A stretch of DNA of 64,000 nucleotides, from positions 17,009,001 through 17,073,000 of the forward strand of contig NC_083385.1 of assembly GCF_031755915.1 (NCBI RefSeq), read 5' to 3'. The notes below the pieces were generated by a model. That model worked only from the letters and a program-made list of their open reading frames with translations. It made no database searches and had not been told where the DNA came from. The stretch comes from Ziziphus jujuba (lineage: Eukaryota > Streptophyta > Magnoliopsida > Rosales > Rhamnaceae). Shown in pieces: positions 1 through 11,970 of the stretch (its first letter is position 1; each line of letters begins with the position of its first letter). Position numbers and translations under genes: made by a program.

Positions 1-189
1 TGTAGTGATGCTAACCCAGTAATTCATTTGTTTAACAGATGTTTTCCTTCTTTAACATCAATAGAATTTAGTAGATGGAGATTTGAGACGTGACTAGGAT
101 GTATAATACCTATATTATCAGTGGAAATAATTTCTAAATTCTGTTACAGATTTACAAATGTTCTTGACTTGGTCTTTTAGGTCACTGGA

Positions 190-640
190 AATTGAAAACT
201 AACAACATGCTTCAGAGAAGAAGGCCAAACTGTTTTATATCCTAATTTGTGTATTCTTGGCAAGAAGATCAGAAAATCTATAAATCATTTGTTTTTGGAG
301 TGTGAAATGGTTGGATGAGCTATGGAGTACACTATTGTGTCTTGTGGAGGTAGTTGGGTTTGTACCTCAGTCGGCATCTCATTTATTTATTTATTTTTTT
401 TAATTTTTTTTTTCCGACTTTGGATATTTTGGAAGGACAAAGAAGGGTAAAATACTACGGAGATGGATGATAATGGCTTTGTTTTGGGTAGTATGAATTT
501 GAAAAATGTTGGAACATTTTAAGAAAAGGAAGTGGATGTTTATGTCTTTTGGAAGAGAATTGATTTTCTTGCTTCTTTGTGAGCATCAACCTGTTGATAT
601 TTGAAGATTCTTTTAGAGTTTGTTTTCATCTGGTATCTTG
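190..640 (+). mobile_element. decayed LINE (L1-type) 3' fragment inside the RCC1 intron
   Basis: Conceptual translation with frame jumps gives the zinc-finger / C-terminal part of a plant L1 reverse-transcriptase polyprotein: a region reading like INHLFLECE near 280-310, then GKILWRW-like and ERN-RIF-like segments up to about 600. It has many stops and frameshifts and is 5'-truncated. It lies upstream of the first visible exon, so it sits in an intron in the same orientation as the host gene. It is not a gene of its own. Confidence 0.55.
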
Positions 641-720
641 AGCTATGATATTGTTAAACTGCAAAGGTTCTTTGCAGTTAAATGGATGTTTACTTTACTT
701 ACCTGCTTGTCTTGTTGCAG

Positions 721-3700
721 GAGCCAGTGGAAGTGACTGGATTTCAGAGGGAAATTGTTCAAATTTCAGCTGGTTACTATCACTCTTGTGCTATAACGGG
801 TTTGGGTTTAGACTCGATCTGGTTTAGTTTTTATTTTCAAAGTATATATCTTACAATTTGTTTTTCATGTTCAGCTCCGTTTCCGTAACAATTTATGTTA
901 TTTATTACAGCGGATGGAGAACTCTATATGTGGGGAAAGAATGCCAATGGACAACTTGGGCTTGGAAAAAGTAACAACTAAAACCATATACTATATTGAT
1001 TGTGTTATAGGTGATATAACTCTAGTCACTGGACTTATTGTTATATATGTAATTATTTGTTATTGTTGAATCTTTTCAGTAGTAGTTTTCTAGCCAATGG
1101 AAATTTGACAACTGAACACTATTTTCAGTAAATGATATTATGTAACTGATATGCAGGAGCACCTAAAGTAGTTCCTAGACCAAGTAAAGTTGAAAGCTTG
1201 GTGGGAATCACTATTAAGATGGCAGCTTTGGGATCAGAGCACTCGGTGGCTGTTACTGGTATATGGAATATGTTTTAAATATTCAATTCTGCTTTATTAT
1301 GATTTATGACTTTGTAGAGTTCTTTCCCAAACTGGAAGCCTTTAACAAAAGAAATTATAAAAGAAGTTTTGTTTAATCTTCAGATGGAGGTGAGGCCCTG
1401 AGTTGGGGCGAAGGTGGGTCTGGAAGACTTGGACACGGCCATGAATCAAGCATTTTTGGTTTCTTTCAAAGTAACAGGTTACATTTGGTTGTATTAAAAT
1501 ATTTATCTATATCATAGACACATTTTGGCGTCTTTCTTGCTTTTTCTTGTTATATGTAAATTTCAAATTGTTTAAAATATAATTATGGCTTTGGATGATT
1601 TGATATCTTTCAATCTCCTGGTTGTAGTAGAAATTTGCATATCCCTTTTGGAAGTTGCAGATTTTGTTTCACTTTCTCTTTTCCTTTATATCATGAAATA
1701 TCAATTATTACCACAATGATACTAGACTCCTACCAAATTGTTACATGTAGTATTTCATATTTGATTTGTGGTTCTGATATCTAGTTAATTATGTGGCAAT
1801 ATAAAGTATCTGATAGGTATAATTTGGAGCTAAATGAGATCTGATCTAACTATGATGAATATCCAAGGAACTTTTTCCTGTTGATACATCACCTCTGAAG
1901 CTTCATAAAAATTCTTCTCTACTACTCTTCATAATAAAGTTTTGAAGTCTGCTGCATGCATCATATTGACCTTCTACTTTGGAAAAGTGCTTGTGTAACC
2001 TATCAGTAGCTTGAATTCCAAGTGATGATTTTATTGAAATATGATTTTGGGCAGCGAATACAGACCAAGACTTATAAAGAAACTTGAGGGGATCAAGGTA
2101 TTAACACTCGCCAATTTTTTTTTTATGATTTGATGTTATCATCCTCATGAATATGTTTTTTATTAATCAGTGTATTTTTTTGGATTTGTTACTGATGGGA
2201 CTTAGGTTAAAAATGTTGCCGCTGGATTGCTGCACTCAGCATGCATCGATGGTATTTTAGATTTCTTATGGCTAATCATTGTCCTCTGGCTTAGCTAGCT
2301 TCTCATGCTAAACTTACTCTCCTCCAATCATTTTTTTTTTTTTTTCAATATTTTGCAGAAAATGGCTCTGTTTTCATATTTGGGGAAAGAGCTGTAGATA
2401 AATTGGTAAGTGCCAGAATTGTGTTTGAATTGATTTTAGCCATCACATTCTGGTTGCTGTTGTTTTTATTGTTAATAATTCCTTTATCCTCTATTACCAG
2501 AATAGGTTGTAACTTTTTGATGAAAAACAAATTAGGGCTTTGGAGGAGTCAACAATGCATCAACACCAGCCATGATTAGCAAACTGCCATGTTCGAAAGA
2601 AGTTGCCTGTGGCGGCTATCACACATGTGTCCTTTCAAGTAATTTGCTATCTTTTCAAATGTGATATCTTTGTCATATTTCACACTCCTAATGTGTAGTT
2701 CCGCTCCATAATTATGATTAATTTGGCCTTATATGTGTGGGACTGAAGTGAATAACTTATGAGATAGGGTAAAGTGATACCGAACAAGCGACTTTTACAC
2801 TTGGGTGTGTTAAGTGAGCAATTGAAGAAGCAGAGATTTTATTATTTCTTTTTTAAACTGAAGCACTGTATTCCTCTCTAATTGTTGATTTTAAGTAACT
2901 GATGTGATTTTCCTCATTTTTTCTTTAGGTGGTGGAGATCTGTACACTTGGGGGTCAAATGAAAATGGATGCCTTGGTATCGGGTATCTTTCACTTCAAG
3001 AATAATTGTAAAATGATCCTTTCTTTTTCTGTACAATTTCAGCATATGGGATACTGATATATCATTTGGTTAATCAATTTTCTTTCCAGTACTACAGATG
3101 TCTTTCATCTACCTGAAAAGGTTCAAGGCCCTTTTTTGAAATCTCCTGTCTATCAGGTTATACTACCTCTTTTTTACAAGAATTGCTTTATGCTTTCCTA
3201 AATTTCATTTATTCATATGGAAACAAATTCATTTTTTTGATTGTTGACATGTATCAAATCTTCTCAGTAAAAGGAAAATAATAACATCTCCAGTTTCTTG
3301 CGCTTGTAATTTAGGGAAGTAGTGGACATTTTCTCAGTATCTCCAGCTTGAATAAAGTTTATCTTTAGTTGAGAGCCTGAGAAATGATTGAAAAGAATCT
3401 GTCAGTCATCAATTAGCTATTCTGTTTCAGCTATAAATTGTAAATCTGCAATCTTTGACAACTGTTTGTTTACAGGTATCTTGTGGTTGGAAGCATACTG
3501 CAGCAATTTCTGGTAAGAAATTTTGAAAGTCAGAACCATATTGGATGGAGCAGTTTCATGATTTCATTAAATTTATTATTTTTAGAAAATACAAAATTTT
3601 AGTATTGTACCAAATCTGAATTTTTCAGATCTTGATTAATTATAGAATTATGAATGCAATGAAGGCACCACCAACTTTTGTGGCCTTCTGATGGGTACCT

Positions 3701-5407
3701 GTCTTCTGGTAAAAGGGGCCCACAGTTTCAAATATGGGTTGGGATGGTGACTTTCCATAATAGATAAGCCAAGGGAAACAATTATGAAAAGACGAAAAAT
3801 GTCTGAAAGAATGTTTAGGTGTCCTCATACTCCAACATAGATTTGCACCGGCACTTTTCTCTCTTTAATATATAAAACATATGATTTCATTAATTTAAAC
3901 AAGTGAGGATTACATTATCACCACCAGTGAGTTACTCTTCTCCCATAGCTGCCTCTATTTATTAAAACACTTGAACACTGAGAACTGTGAAAACTTCTAA
4001 TTCTAAGAAATATAACATCTCATATTTTTCCCTCAAGTACTTTCTGATTTCTTCCAATTTTTACTCAAAAAATTTCCTAAGTTGCTAACCATAAAGGTTT
4101 GCCTCTTTTCTCCCACAAAACCTTTAAAGTTTCTTTTCATTGAGGACTGAGAAGATAGAGGAAACACCGGTTAAGTTTGGTTCACTTACAATAAATACTG
4201 CAGCATTTTGGAAATCAGAAAGACTTTGTTTGAATGAGAACTTGAAGACATGTTATAATCTATATTTCAGATGCATTAATTTCATGCTACATGCTTAACG
4301 ATTGTATCATGGTGTTCATTCTTTTTATTGACTCAATCACTGATGCAGATTTTTCTTTTTCTAATGCAAACTGAATAATATAACATGAACCTTTTTTGAA
4401 AACCAGAAGGCAATGTTTTTACATGGGGCTGGGGGGGTTCGCATGGAACGTTTTCAGATGAAGGACATTCATCGGGAGGGCAATTGGTATGGCTTCCATC
4501 TCCCTAATATAACTTCCAACTGCCTTATCCTATTACTTATGTGCAACACAAGAAACTTCAGGTGTATGAATAGCCATGGTAACTAGGTCAGATTCTATGA
4601 CTTATACAAATAATGCATGGGCAGGTTGCTATGCATGATTATATTTATTTGTTTATGTTCAGTTGTTTTTTCATCCAAACAGTCAGAGATGGTACTAAGC
4701 ACATAACTCAATCTATAAGTTGCTTGCAAATGCTTTTAGAGGCATTTTCCTTTGCTATTTATGTCAGCATTGACCAGATGATAACGTTAAGCTCATGTCC
4801 TATCTTATCCATTTTGAAGACCTCAGATATCCATGTTTAGATGTGGAGAAAAATTACAACTACTATTTCTAATGCAAAAAAGTTGGTTTCTATTGTTGTT
4901 ATTGCTACTGTTTGTCTTGTCATTATATTAAACTTAGGTGAAAATGATTTCTTATTTTGTTATCTGGTTTACTTTTCAAATGAGGAAGAAACAAAGACGG
5001 TAAGAAGATTCACGAATGCATTAATGCTAGCTTTCTATTGTTTTAGTTGGTAACTGATACTAAAATCAGCAAACCTGTAATTTTTCACATTTTTCAAAGA
5101 TTTGTGGTTGGTTACGCTATTGAGAAATGTCATCTTAACTCAATTCATAATCCCGCTTATTTTATGATGTAATGATTAATCTTTTATTATCTGATCATAT
5201 TAAATGAATATAATTTGTTCAACCAGAAATCATTTTTATTTTTCTGCTGCGAATTAAACTATGGGGTTTTTGTTTTTGTTATTACAGGGACATGGAAGTG
5301 ATGTTGACTACATAAAGCCTATGATGGTTAACTTAGGAAAGAATGTTAAAGCATTACAAGTATCATGTGGATTCAATCACACAGGCGCCATACTTGAACA
5401 TGCCTAA
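721..5407 (+). CDS. RCC1-repeat (UVR8/RCC1-like) family protein, 3' part, 5' end outside window
   Basis: The visible exons encode the C-terminal part of an RCC1 beta-propeller. I infer them at 721-799, 911-~974, 1157-1258, 1384-1477, 2055-2097, 2206-2251, 2359-2405, 2536-2638, 2929-2983, 3090-3156, 3476-3512, 4407-4486 and 5288-5407; all junctions are GT-AG and phases match. RCC1 signatures repeat throughout: ISAGYYHSCAIT, DGELYMWGKNANGQLGLG, LGSEHSVAVT, ALSWGEGGSGRLGHG, VACGGYHTCVLS, LYTWGSNENGCLGIG, VSCGWKHTAAIS, VFTWGWGGSHGTF. It ends VSCGFNHTGAILEHA and TAA at 5405-5407. Family members act as guanine-exchange, UV-B-receptor or organelle-splicing proteins, so the specific role is open. The neighbouring MIR166 pair suggests the orthologue of Arabidopsis At5g08710 (inference from memory). 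No frame breaks are seen. An AATAAA-like signal lies near 5643. Earlier exons are not in the window. Confidence 0.9.
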
Positions 5408-6597
5408 GGTTTGGATGCTGTAACTTATTTCTTCGAGAAAACATCTACAAGTTGTTCTCTTTCACACATTGTTTCGTCGATGTTGTCACATAGCATTTAT
5501 ATTGCCATTAGTCGCCAAAACAGTAGCAGTACATATTTATTATATGTCCACTAGAATACAGCCTGTATACATATTCAGTGACCTCAATATGAAGAAATAC
5601 CTTGTGTAGTTATTACGATTAAAATGTATAGATATGCTTATGAAATAAAAAGGTCCAATCATGAAATAAATGAGATTTCAATGTTGCCATGAGAGTTGCA
5701 GTCAATGAAATAAATAATATGTTAATGTCTTGCAAATTTAGTGATGAAAATATCGGTATCGATAGAAATGTTAATATTGACGAAAATATCGATAAAATTA
5801 CGAAAATTGTAAATATTTAATTTCGAATATAAGTTTTTATATATGAAATAATTAATATAGTAAAATAATATAAAAAATATAATAATTAAAATATAATAAT
5901 AATAAAATAGTCCATAAATATTAAAAATTATTATAAGTAAAAAAAAATGTAGTATTTGTTAGAAGCAAAATATAGAAAATTTAACAAGTAATATTAAAAT
6001 ACATAAAATTCTCAAATATAATTCATAATATCATCAATATCAAAAATAATTTTTTGGTGCATCAAATTAATGATCATATCCAAATGTTTTGTGTGTATAA
6101 CAATAGATATTTTAATTCATCATATTAGAAAAAATTTTCATTCCATGTAATTGTGAAAATCTACAAATTGACATTATCTAAAATGCATAAATTTCAAACT
6201 ATAGTGGTTAATTTTTATTTTTATCGAAAAATGAAGAAAAACTACTAATAACTGGTAATAAAACAATAGATATCGACATTAATTACACATCTACATATGA
6301 TTATTGATGAGTATGCTATTTCTCTAATATTTCTATAAAAATCCTTTTTTTTATTTTGATTTCCATCTAGCACTATCAATAATTACCGATAAATTCAATA
6401 TTCTCATCGATATTGGCAATAAATCTATACTTTATCAATATCAAATATATTCACAGATATATTTTGCTTTCAATATCAAACATGAAAAAATATAAAAATA
6501 TCAACAAAAATATCGATAATATTATAGATATTTGCATCAATGTGCAGACCATTGTATTGGATAATGTAAATTATTTTAGCAATGAAAATCTAGGCAG
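5408..6597. other. 3' UTR then AT-rich repeat-like DNA with many ATCGAT motifs
   Basis: About 250-300 bases after the RCC1 stop look like 3' UTR. From about 5740 to 6540 the sequence is very AT-rich and contains many AAATATCGATA-like words in both orientations, as in an old, unclassified interspersed repeat. I found no TIRs, target duplication or coding domain. The 84-residue open frame here is low-complexity Asn/Ile and not a gene. Confidence 0.35.
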
Positions 6598-6669
6598 AAC
6601 CTGTATTGATTATTTAAGCCAAAAAAAAAAAAAAAGAAAAGAAAAGAAAATAAAAAACCTGTATTGATT
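6598..6669 (+). repeat. minute poly(A) insertion between 14-bp direct repeats
   Basis: The 14-mer AACCTGTATTGATT occurs at 6598-6611 and again at 6656-6669. Between them lie about 44 bases that are almost entirely an A-rich tail, with a few G. This is the layout of a target-site duplication around an extremely 5'-truncated LINE/SINE or mRNA retroposition. Confidence 0.55.
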
Positions 6670-7235
6670 TGGAATGCGTAAAACTAGGAAAGTTGGACCT
6701 AAAGGTTGACATCTCTGCTAGTTTTAATGTCCTCTTTAATGGTAATGAAGATATAGATAATATCATTTAAGTTTCTAATCCATGTATTCTCTATTACCTT
6801 TTACATGGTTGACTGGTCTATCTCCTGTAGTTTATTGACCATGGGGATGAGACGGTCAACTACCTGGTGTTAGAAAATCCGAGAAGAAAGAGGATTCATT
6901 AATAAAAATTGTACCAGGCTATTAGCACTGTCCTTGAAGGAAAATTTCCCTCCTATTTTTTATTTAAAAATTTTCACTCCTTAAAAGAATGCATGCCTTT
7001 GTTGCTATCAAGCTTTCAGAGCATCTTTTCTTCTGGAATTTATTGCACTTCGACGTGCATTTTTTATTTTTTATTTTTCCTTGGTCAAAAAAGCTTGATG
7101 GAGCAACCGTTTGGTACTCTTTGAGTCTTAAGAAATTTAATTACAATTAGAGCTCAAGGGAAGATAAAGAAGAAAAGGGCAGTACCTTTTCATAAAAATT
7201 GCATGTAACAGTCGCTTAAAAGGCAAAGCATTTGA

Positions 7236-7266
<31 letters not shown>

Positions 7267-9160
7267 GGCTTTTTAGTGGATGAGCCAAAATGCCAAAAAG
7301 TGGGATTTCATGTGCTTCAAAATTGAAATGAGCGTAGTATAGAGGATTTGCATTTAGGGTTTGATTTTGAGCTCTTTTTTATGATCTCCCTATATATATA
7401 TATATATATATATATGGGACTGCGGCGACTGTCCAAAAAGGGAGTTCTCATATATTAAACCACTTTTCAAACGTATATATCATGTAGACCACAAAGAAGC
7501 TATTCATGTGGTTTGGAAAGGGAAAATTTCATTTAAATTTCTCAATTTTGCTTTAATTACAGTTAGATTTTACACTTTTAAAACTTATCCTTTAGATCCC
7601 ATTTATGAGTTTTATTAATTAATTTAAAAAAAAAAGAGACTACAGTTATATTTTTGTTGTATTATTTAATAATAAAATATTAATTTTTTAATTTTTCTTT
7701 AACTTTTACTTGTAAAAATTAAAAGGAAAAAATAATAAATAGATTTGTTTTGATAAATATAAAAAATTAAATGAAGGTTATTGACAATTTTTCAAAAATA
7801 TGGTGTCTTAAGTGTACTTATAATAAAAAAGAGGTATAAATGAAATTTATACGTTTTAGAAATATTTAAAATATTTTCTAATATTTCAGTGTATATTTTA
7901 TATAAGTAATCTTTTAAAATATTATAGGAACATGGAAACTAGTGCTATATTGAATTAAATTAATATAATAGAATAAAAAGTATATTTGGCTCTTTGCCTT
8001 TAAAGAATTAAAAAACCAATTTTCATATTAAAAAATTAATATAAAAAATCGATTGAGACTTTGTTTTTGAAGGTTAACTATTTATAATAAAAAATATGAG
8101 CTAAATAAACAGTTACGTATGGATGCTCTTACAGAATTAGAAGAGAGATAAAACTATATGTAAATTTGTTGTAGAAGCTCTTACTTATTTACTTCGAATT
8201 TAACAATTTTAATTATTCCTTATGTTGATCAGTGTTGTTCAGTCAATAACAATAGTGTTTTTTTTTTTTAATAAAAAATATGATGATAATAGAATTTGCT
8301 CCTAACTCTTTTAGAATTAATTTATATTTAAAATGAGAAGAAAAGTGAAGAAACCAAAAACAAAAACAGATCTAAGAAACCATGTGGAGTCATTGTCATA
8401 ATAAAAACACAGAGGATAATAAGAAATATCCCAAGAAAATCTATAGCAAAAAGATTTTGATTTCAAAAAGCAGGAAGAAAACATGTTTCTATAAAACAAG
8501 AAAAACAACAACAAAAAAATAAAATAATAAAAAAAAATGGAGAAAGATGCAGTGGGGGCGTGTGGGAATAGAATAGAAAAGGGTACGAGTAAAAGTAGGG
8601 ATAGATATTTAGATGGGAAAAAAGGCTAAAAATAATAAGGTAATCATGAAAGAATCGCATTAATGGCAGACTTGTCCCATGTCAAAGTCCCTTCTCTTTC
8701 TCTCTCTCTCTCTTTCTCATTTATATGGCCATTTTTGTCTCCTTCTTTCTTTCTTTGACTCCATGACAGAAAAAGCCAACTGGTGGTAGCAGGTAACAGG
8801 TCGGTGGGTTTACGGGCATCAGCAGGTAAAAATTCCACATGTACTAGTTATTATTGGACAAAAAAATAAAATAATTAAATAAATCAACCACACCTGGACC
8901 ACCTTGGAAATCAAACAAACATACTATTATATTATTATTAAAAAATAATCACAATTCCAACAAAACCTGGACTTCTAGTTTTTATTATTGGAGGTTTTGT
9001 TGTAGGGTGATAAGGTGTTAGTGGGTTTTGTTTACGTTTTGTTTAAGCTTATTTAGGAACTAGTATCTCACTCTTAAGGTGGGGGAAAAAAAAAACCCAC
9101 CATTTACAAAAGCAGGTGTTTAGCTTTAGCACTATTCTCTCTCTCTCTCTCTCTCTGTCT
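6670..9160. other. intergenic DNA, no gene recognised
   Basis: AT-rich DNA with (TA)n tracts at about 7238-7259 and 7392-7415, A/T homopolymers and a CT run near 8695-8716. A long pyrimidine run at 9136-9156 lies just before the MIR166 TATA box. Open frames here are short and low-complexity. Confidence 0.5.
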
Positions 9161-9165
9161 TTCCC

Positions 9166-9172
9166 TATAAAA
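9166..9172 (+). promoter_or_regulatory. TATA box of the MIR166 primary transcript
   Basis: TATAAAA follows a CT-rich tract and lies about 95 bases before the first hairpin, so transcription would start near 9195-9205. Plant MIR genes are normally transcribed by RNA polymerase II from TATA promoters. The position is a motif call only. Confidence 0.6.
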
Positions 9173-9261
9173 GAGTAGCTGTCCTTTGCTGTGACTTTGT
9201 GGGTTTGCTAGGGTTAATTTACTCAGAGCAGAGAGAGAGATGGGAAGAAAACAATGGTGTT

Positions 9262-9389
9262 GAGGGGAATGTTGGCTGGCTCGAGGCTTTTAAGACTGAG
9301 AAGTGTTTTCTTAAATATCAATTTAAGAATACTTCTTTATATATATATATATATATATAAGGCTTCGGACCAGGCTTCATTCCTCTCAA
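9262..9389 (+). ncRNA. MIR166: MIR166 precursor, first hairpin of a tandem pair
   Basis: The 3' arm holds TCGGACCAGGCTTCATTCC plus TC at 9365-9385, the mature miR166 with a TC 3' end. The 5' arm holds GGAATGTTGGCTGGCTCGAG plus G at 9266-9286, matching the usual miR166* with one change. The arms pair in the standard way, and a (TA)n run at about 9341-9359 sits at the loop side of the 3' arm. miR166 directs cleavage of class III HD-ZIP mRNAs (PHB, PHV, REV type), which set leaf polarity, meristem and vascular pattern. The hairpin is 120 bases from a TATA box and about 120 bases before a second copy, so one transcript could carry both. Confidence 0.93.
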
Positions 9390-9425
9390 ACGCAAAGAGT
9401 TAATTCTTATGTGTATCTACATGTA

Positions 9426-9476
<51 letters not shown>

Positions 9477-9507
9477 TTTGGTTGTGTGTTCTGTGAAGGT
9501 TTAGGCT

Positions 9508-9620
9508 GAGAGGAATGTTGTCTGGCTCGAGGTCATGTAGCTTGATTCTATATTCTATATTCTATATATATATATATATATATATGAACTACCCAGAATT
9601 TAGGTTCTTGTGTGTGTGTT

Positions 9621-9652
<32 letters not shown>

Positions 9653-9709
9653 GATGGATATAGTTTTTGAGTCCTAAATGATTCTCGGACCAGGCTTCAT
9701 TCCCCCCAA
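9508..9709 (+). ncRNA. MIR166: MIR166 precursor, second hairpin of a tandem pair
   Basis: The 3' arm holds TCGGACCAGGCTTCATTCC plus CC at 9685-9705, the canonical miR166. The 5' arm holds GGAATGTTGTCTGGCTCGAG plus G at 9512-9532, the canonical miR166*. The loop is long, about 150 bases. It contains two (TA)n tracts (about 9562-9585 and 9629-9652) that can pair with one another and lengthen the stem. The 3' ends of the two mature forms differ (CC here, TC in the first hairpin). A plausible splice donor (CAGCTG|GTAAGG) near 9808 suggests a spliced host transcript, which is unproven. Confidence 0.95.
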
Positions 9710-9810
9710 CCAACATTTGCTTTCAGTGTTTCCATTCTTGAGTTTGGAACTGTTTCCTGTCAGATTAAAGAGAAGGATGGTGAAGATCTAAAAGATCTCT
9801 CAGCTGGTAA

Positions 9811-11925
9811 GGTTTTTTCTCTTTCTCACAAACTTTCTTTCTATTTCTTTTTTCTGGGATGAAAATTTCATTTTCCAAACCTAATATATATATATATATA
9901 TATTTTTTTTTTCTTTTTTCAGTTTGTTATTGTTTTATGCAGTGCAGGTTAGGTTGGATGCTGTTTTCTAGTTATCCATTAAATTAAATTAAATTTTTCC
10001 ATGGAGTACTAAATTCTAGAGAATATATATATTTTCTATATTGAATATATATTGTTAAATTAGTTAAATTGTTTCCCAAGAAAAGCCGTATAATTATAGT
10101 AGAAAATCTTGGTTATATATTATATTTGGTACTTTGTTTTGATCTCTTCAATTTTTTATTACTTCCAAATCATATATATTTATATATGAATATATTTCTT
10201 GCTTCTTCCTTTTCTAATTTTCTTGTCACAAGAAAATTCACAAAGAAAGTATAAATGATAATAATTATTTTTATTTGTTTTAAAAAGTAGGCAAAGATAA
10301 AATTTTAATATATATATATACTCCTGGATCGATGTTCTTTCTATTCACGTGGACAAGATGGCAATGTACTGTATAACCTATCAGATGTTAAATTCTTGCC
10401 TGCAATCTGTCCATTTCTGTAACCTATATAGGGGTCTATATAGCTCTTAGCCTAGGCTTAGAGTTTTAGGTCTTCTTGTTTTCAAGGGGTTTTCACTGAA
10501 CATCACCATGTTCACTTAAATTTTCATTCCTTTTTTTTTTTTTTTTCCTTTTTTTTTTGTTTTTTGTTTTCGTTTTTTTTTGTTTTTGTTTTTTGTTTCG
10601 GATCTTAAAACAAACGAACTATTTTCCACTCCTTAAAATGGATCAAAAAATCTACATATACATTCATATGTATATATATTCACACCTCTCTTGTTCATAT
10701 AGTTTTCTACTTTCGTTTACCACCATTGAGCTTTTGCATTTGAAGAAGATCATAAATACGAACTTGACTACCAAGCCAAAGCATAATAATCCATGTTTTT
10801 CCTTTTTCTTTTCCAAGTTTTGTTTATTTTCAAGTTCATGAATTTGTATACTATGAGCAAATATAACGGTAATTTTCTCCTGAATTATTCTGTTTTAGAA
10901 AATAATTTCTTTCTACGCAATGAAAAGATAATGATGATGTGGGTTAGTATAATCATCTCTAACCGTCGTAATTATTACACTTTGTTTCGTAGCAATGAAA
11001 GGTGATGCAAACACATTTATTGATTTCAAGTCAGTTTTAGTTGCAGCTGTTCAAGAGACATCTGGAAAGTGAAAACCTTATGCATACATATATGCATATA
11101 TACATATTCGTAGAGTACTATCTGAAGCAAGATATTTAACAAATCATTTAAATACTTGAACAAGATATTCCATGGTGCAAAAGTTGTAAAAAGTTATAGT
11201 TAGTCAATAACATGATTTATACAATATACCCATTCAAACGCAAAAAATATTATTATTAATTATCATTACTAATGACATCAATATGTATTAAAAAAATAAA
11301 TGTTGCACCTATATGCTTATAAGGCAATCTAATTAGCTATTCTTTTTTAATTACAATTTGGGAATGAGAATTTTCATCCAAATCAATGTTAAAACTTTGG
11401 ATTTAGAGATATAATTTCAACGATTATACCATTGGTCTAAGCTTATAAATATTTTTAATTAAATGTCACTATGATTCACTTTTTTATGTTAGATTTGTAA
11501 TAAAAAAAAAATCAGCAATAATGTATCTTATTAGTGATGAAACTGGTGAATATCGCTAAAACTTTTCAAAGATTAAAGTGATATTTGTCAAAAATCTTTT
11601 TCAAATATTTTGATAAATATGAAATCAGCCCCTAATATATGAATATATATATATATATACATATATTTGTGTATATATGAAGTAATGAGTAATGAATGAA
11701 TGAATGAATGATTGCCCTCCATGCTATGGCATTGACACAAACAGATCATGTTTCTACACTCTACAATAATAATAGAAGCAACAAAAAAGCCAACCAGAAT
11801 TTCCTCTTCCATATACACGCAGTGGTAGATTCTAGATCTAATTTTTAACCCTATCCAATATTTACCATAATGGTTCATGACCCCAAATACCTGCGTATTG
11901 TATGGATCTGAAACCAACCTGGAAA

Positions 11926-11970
<45 letters not shown>

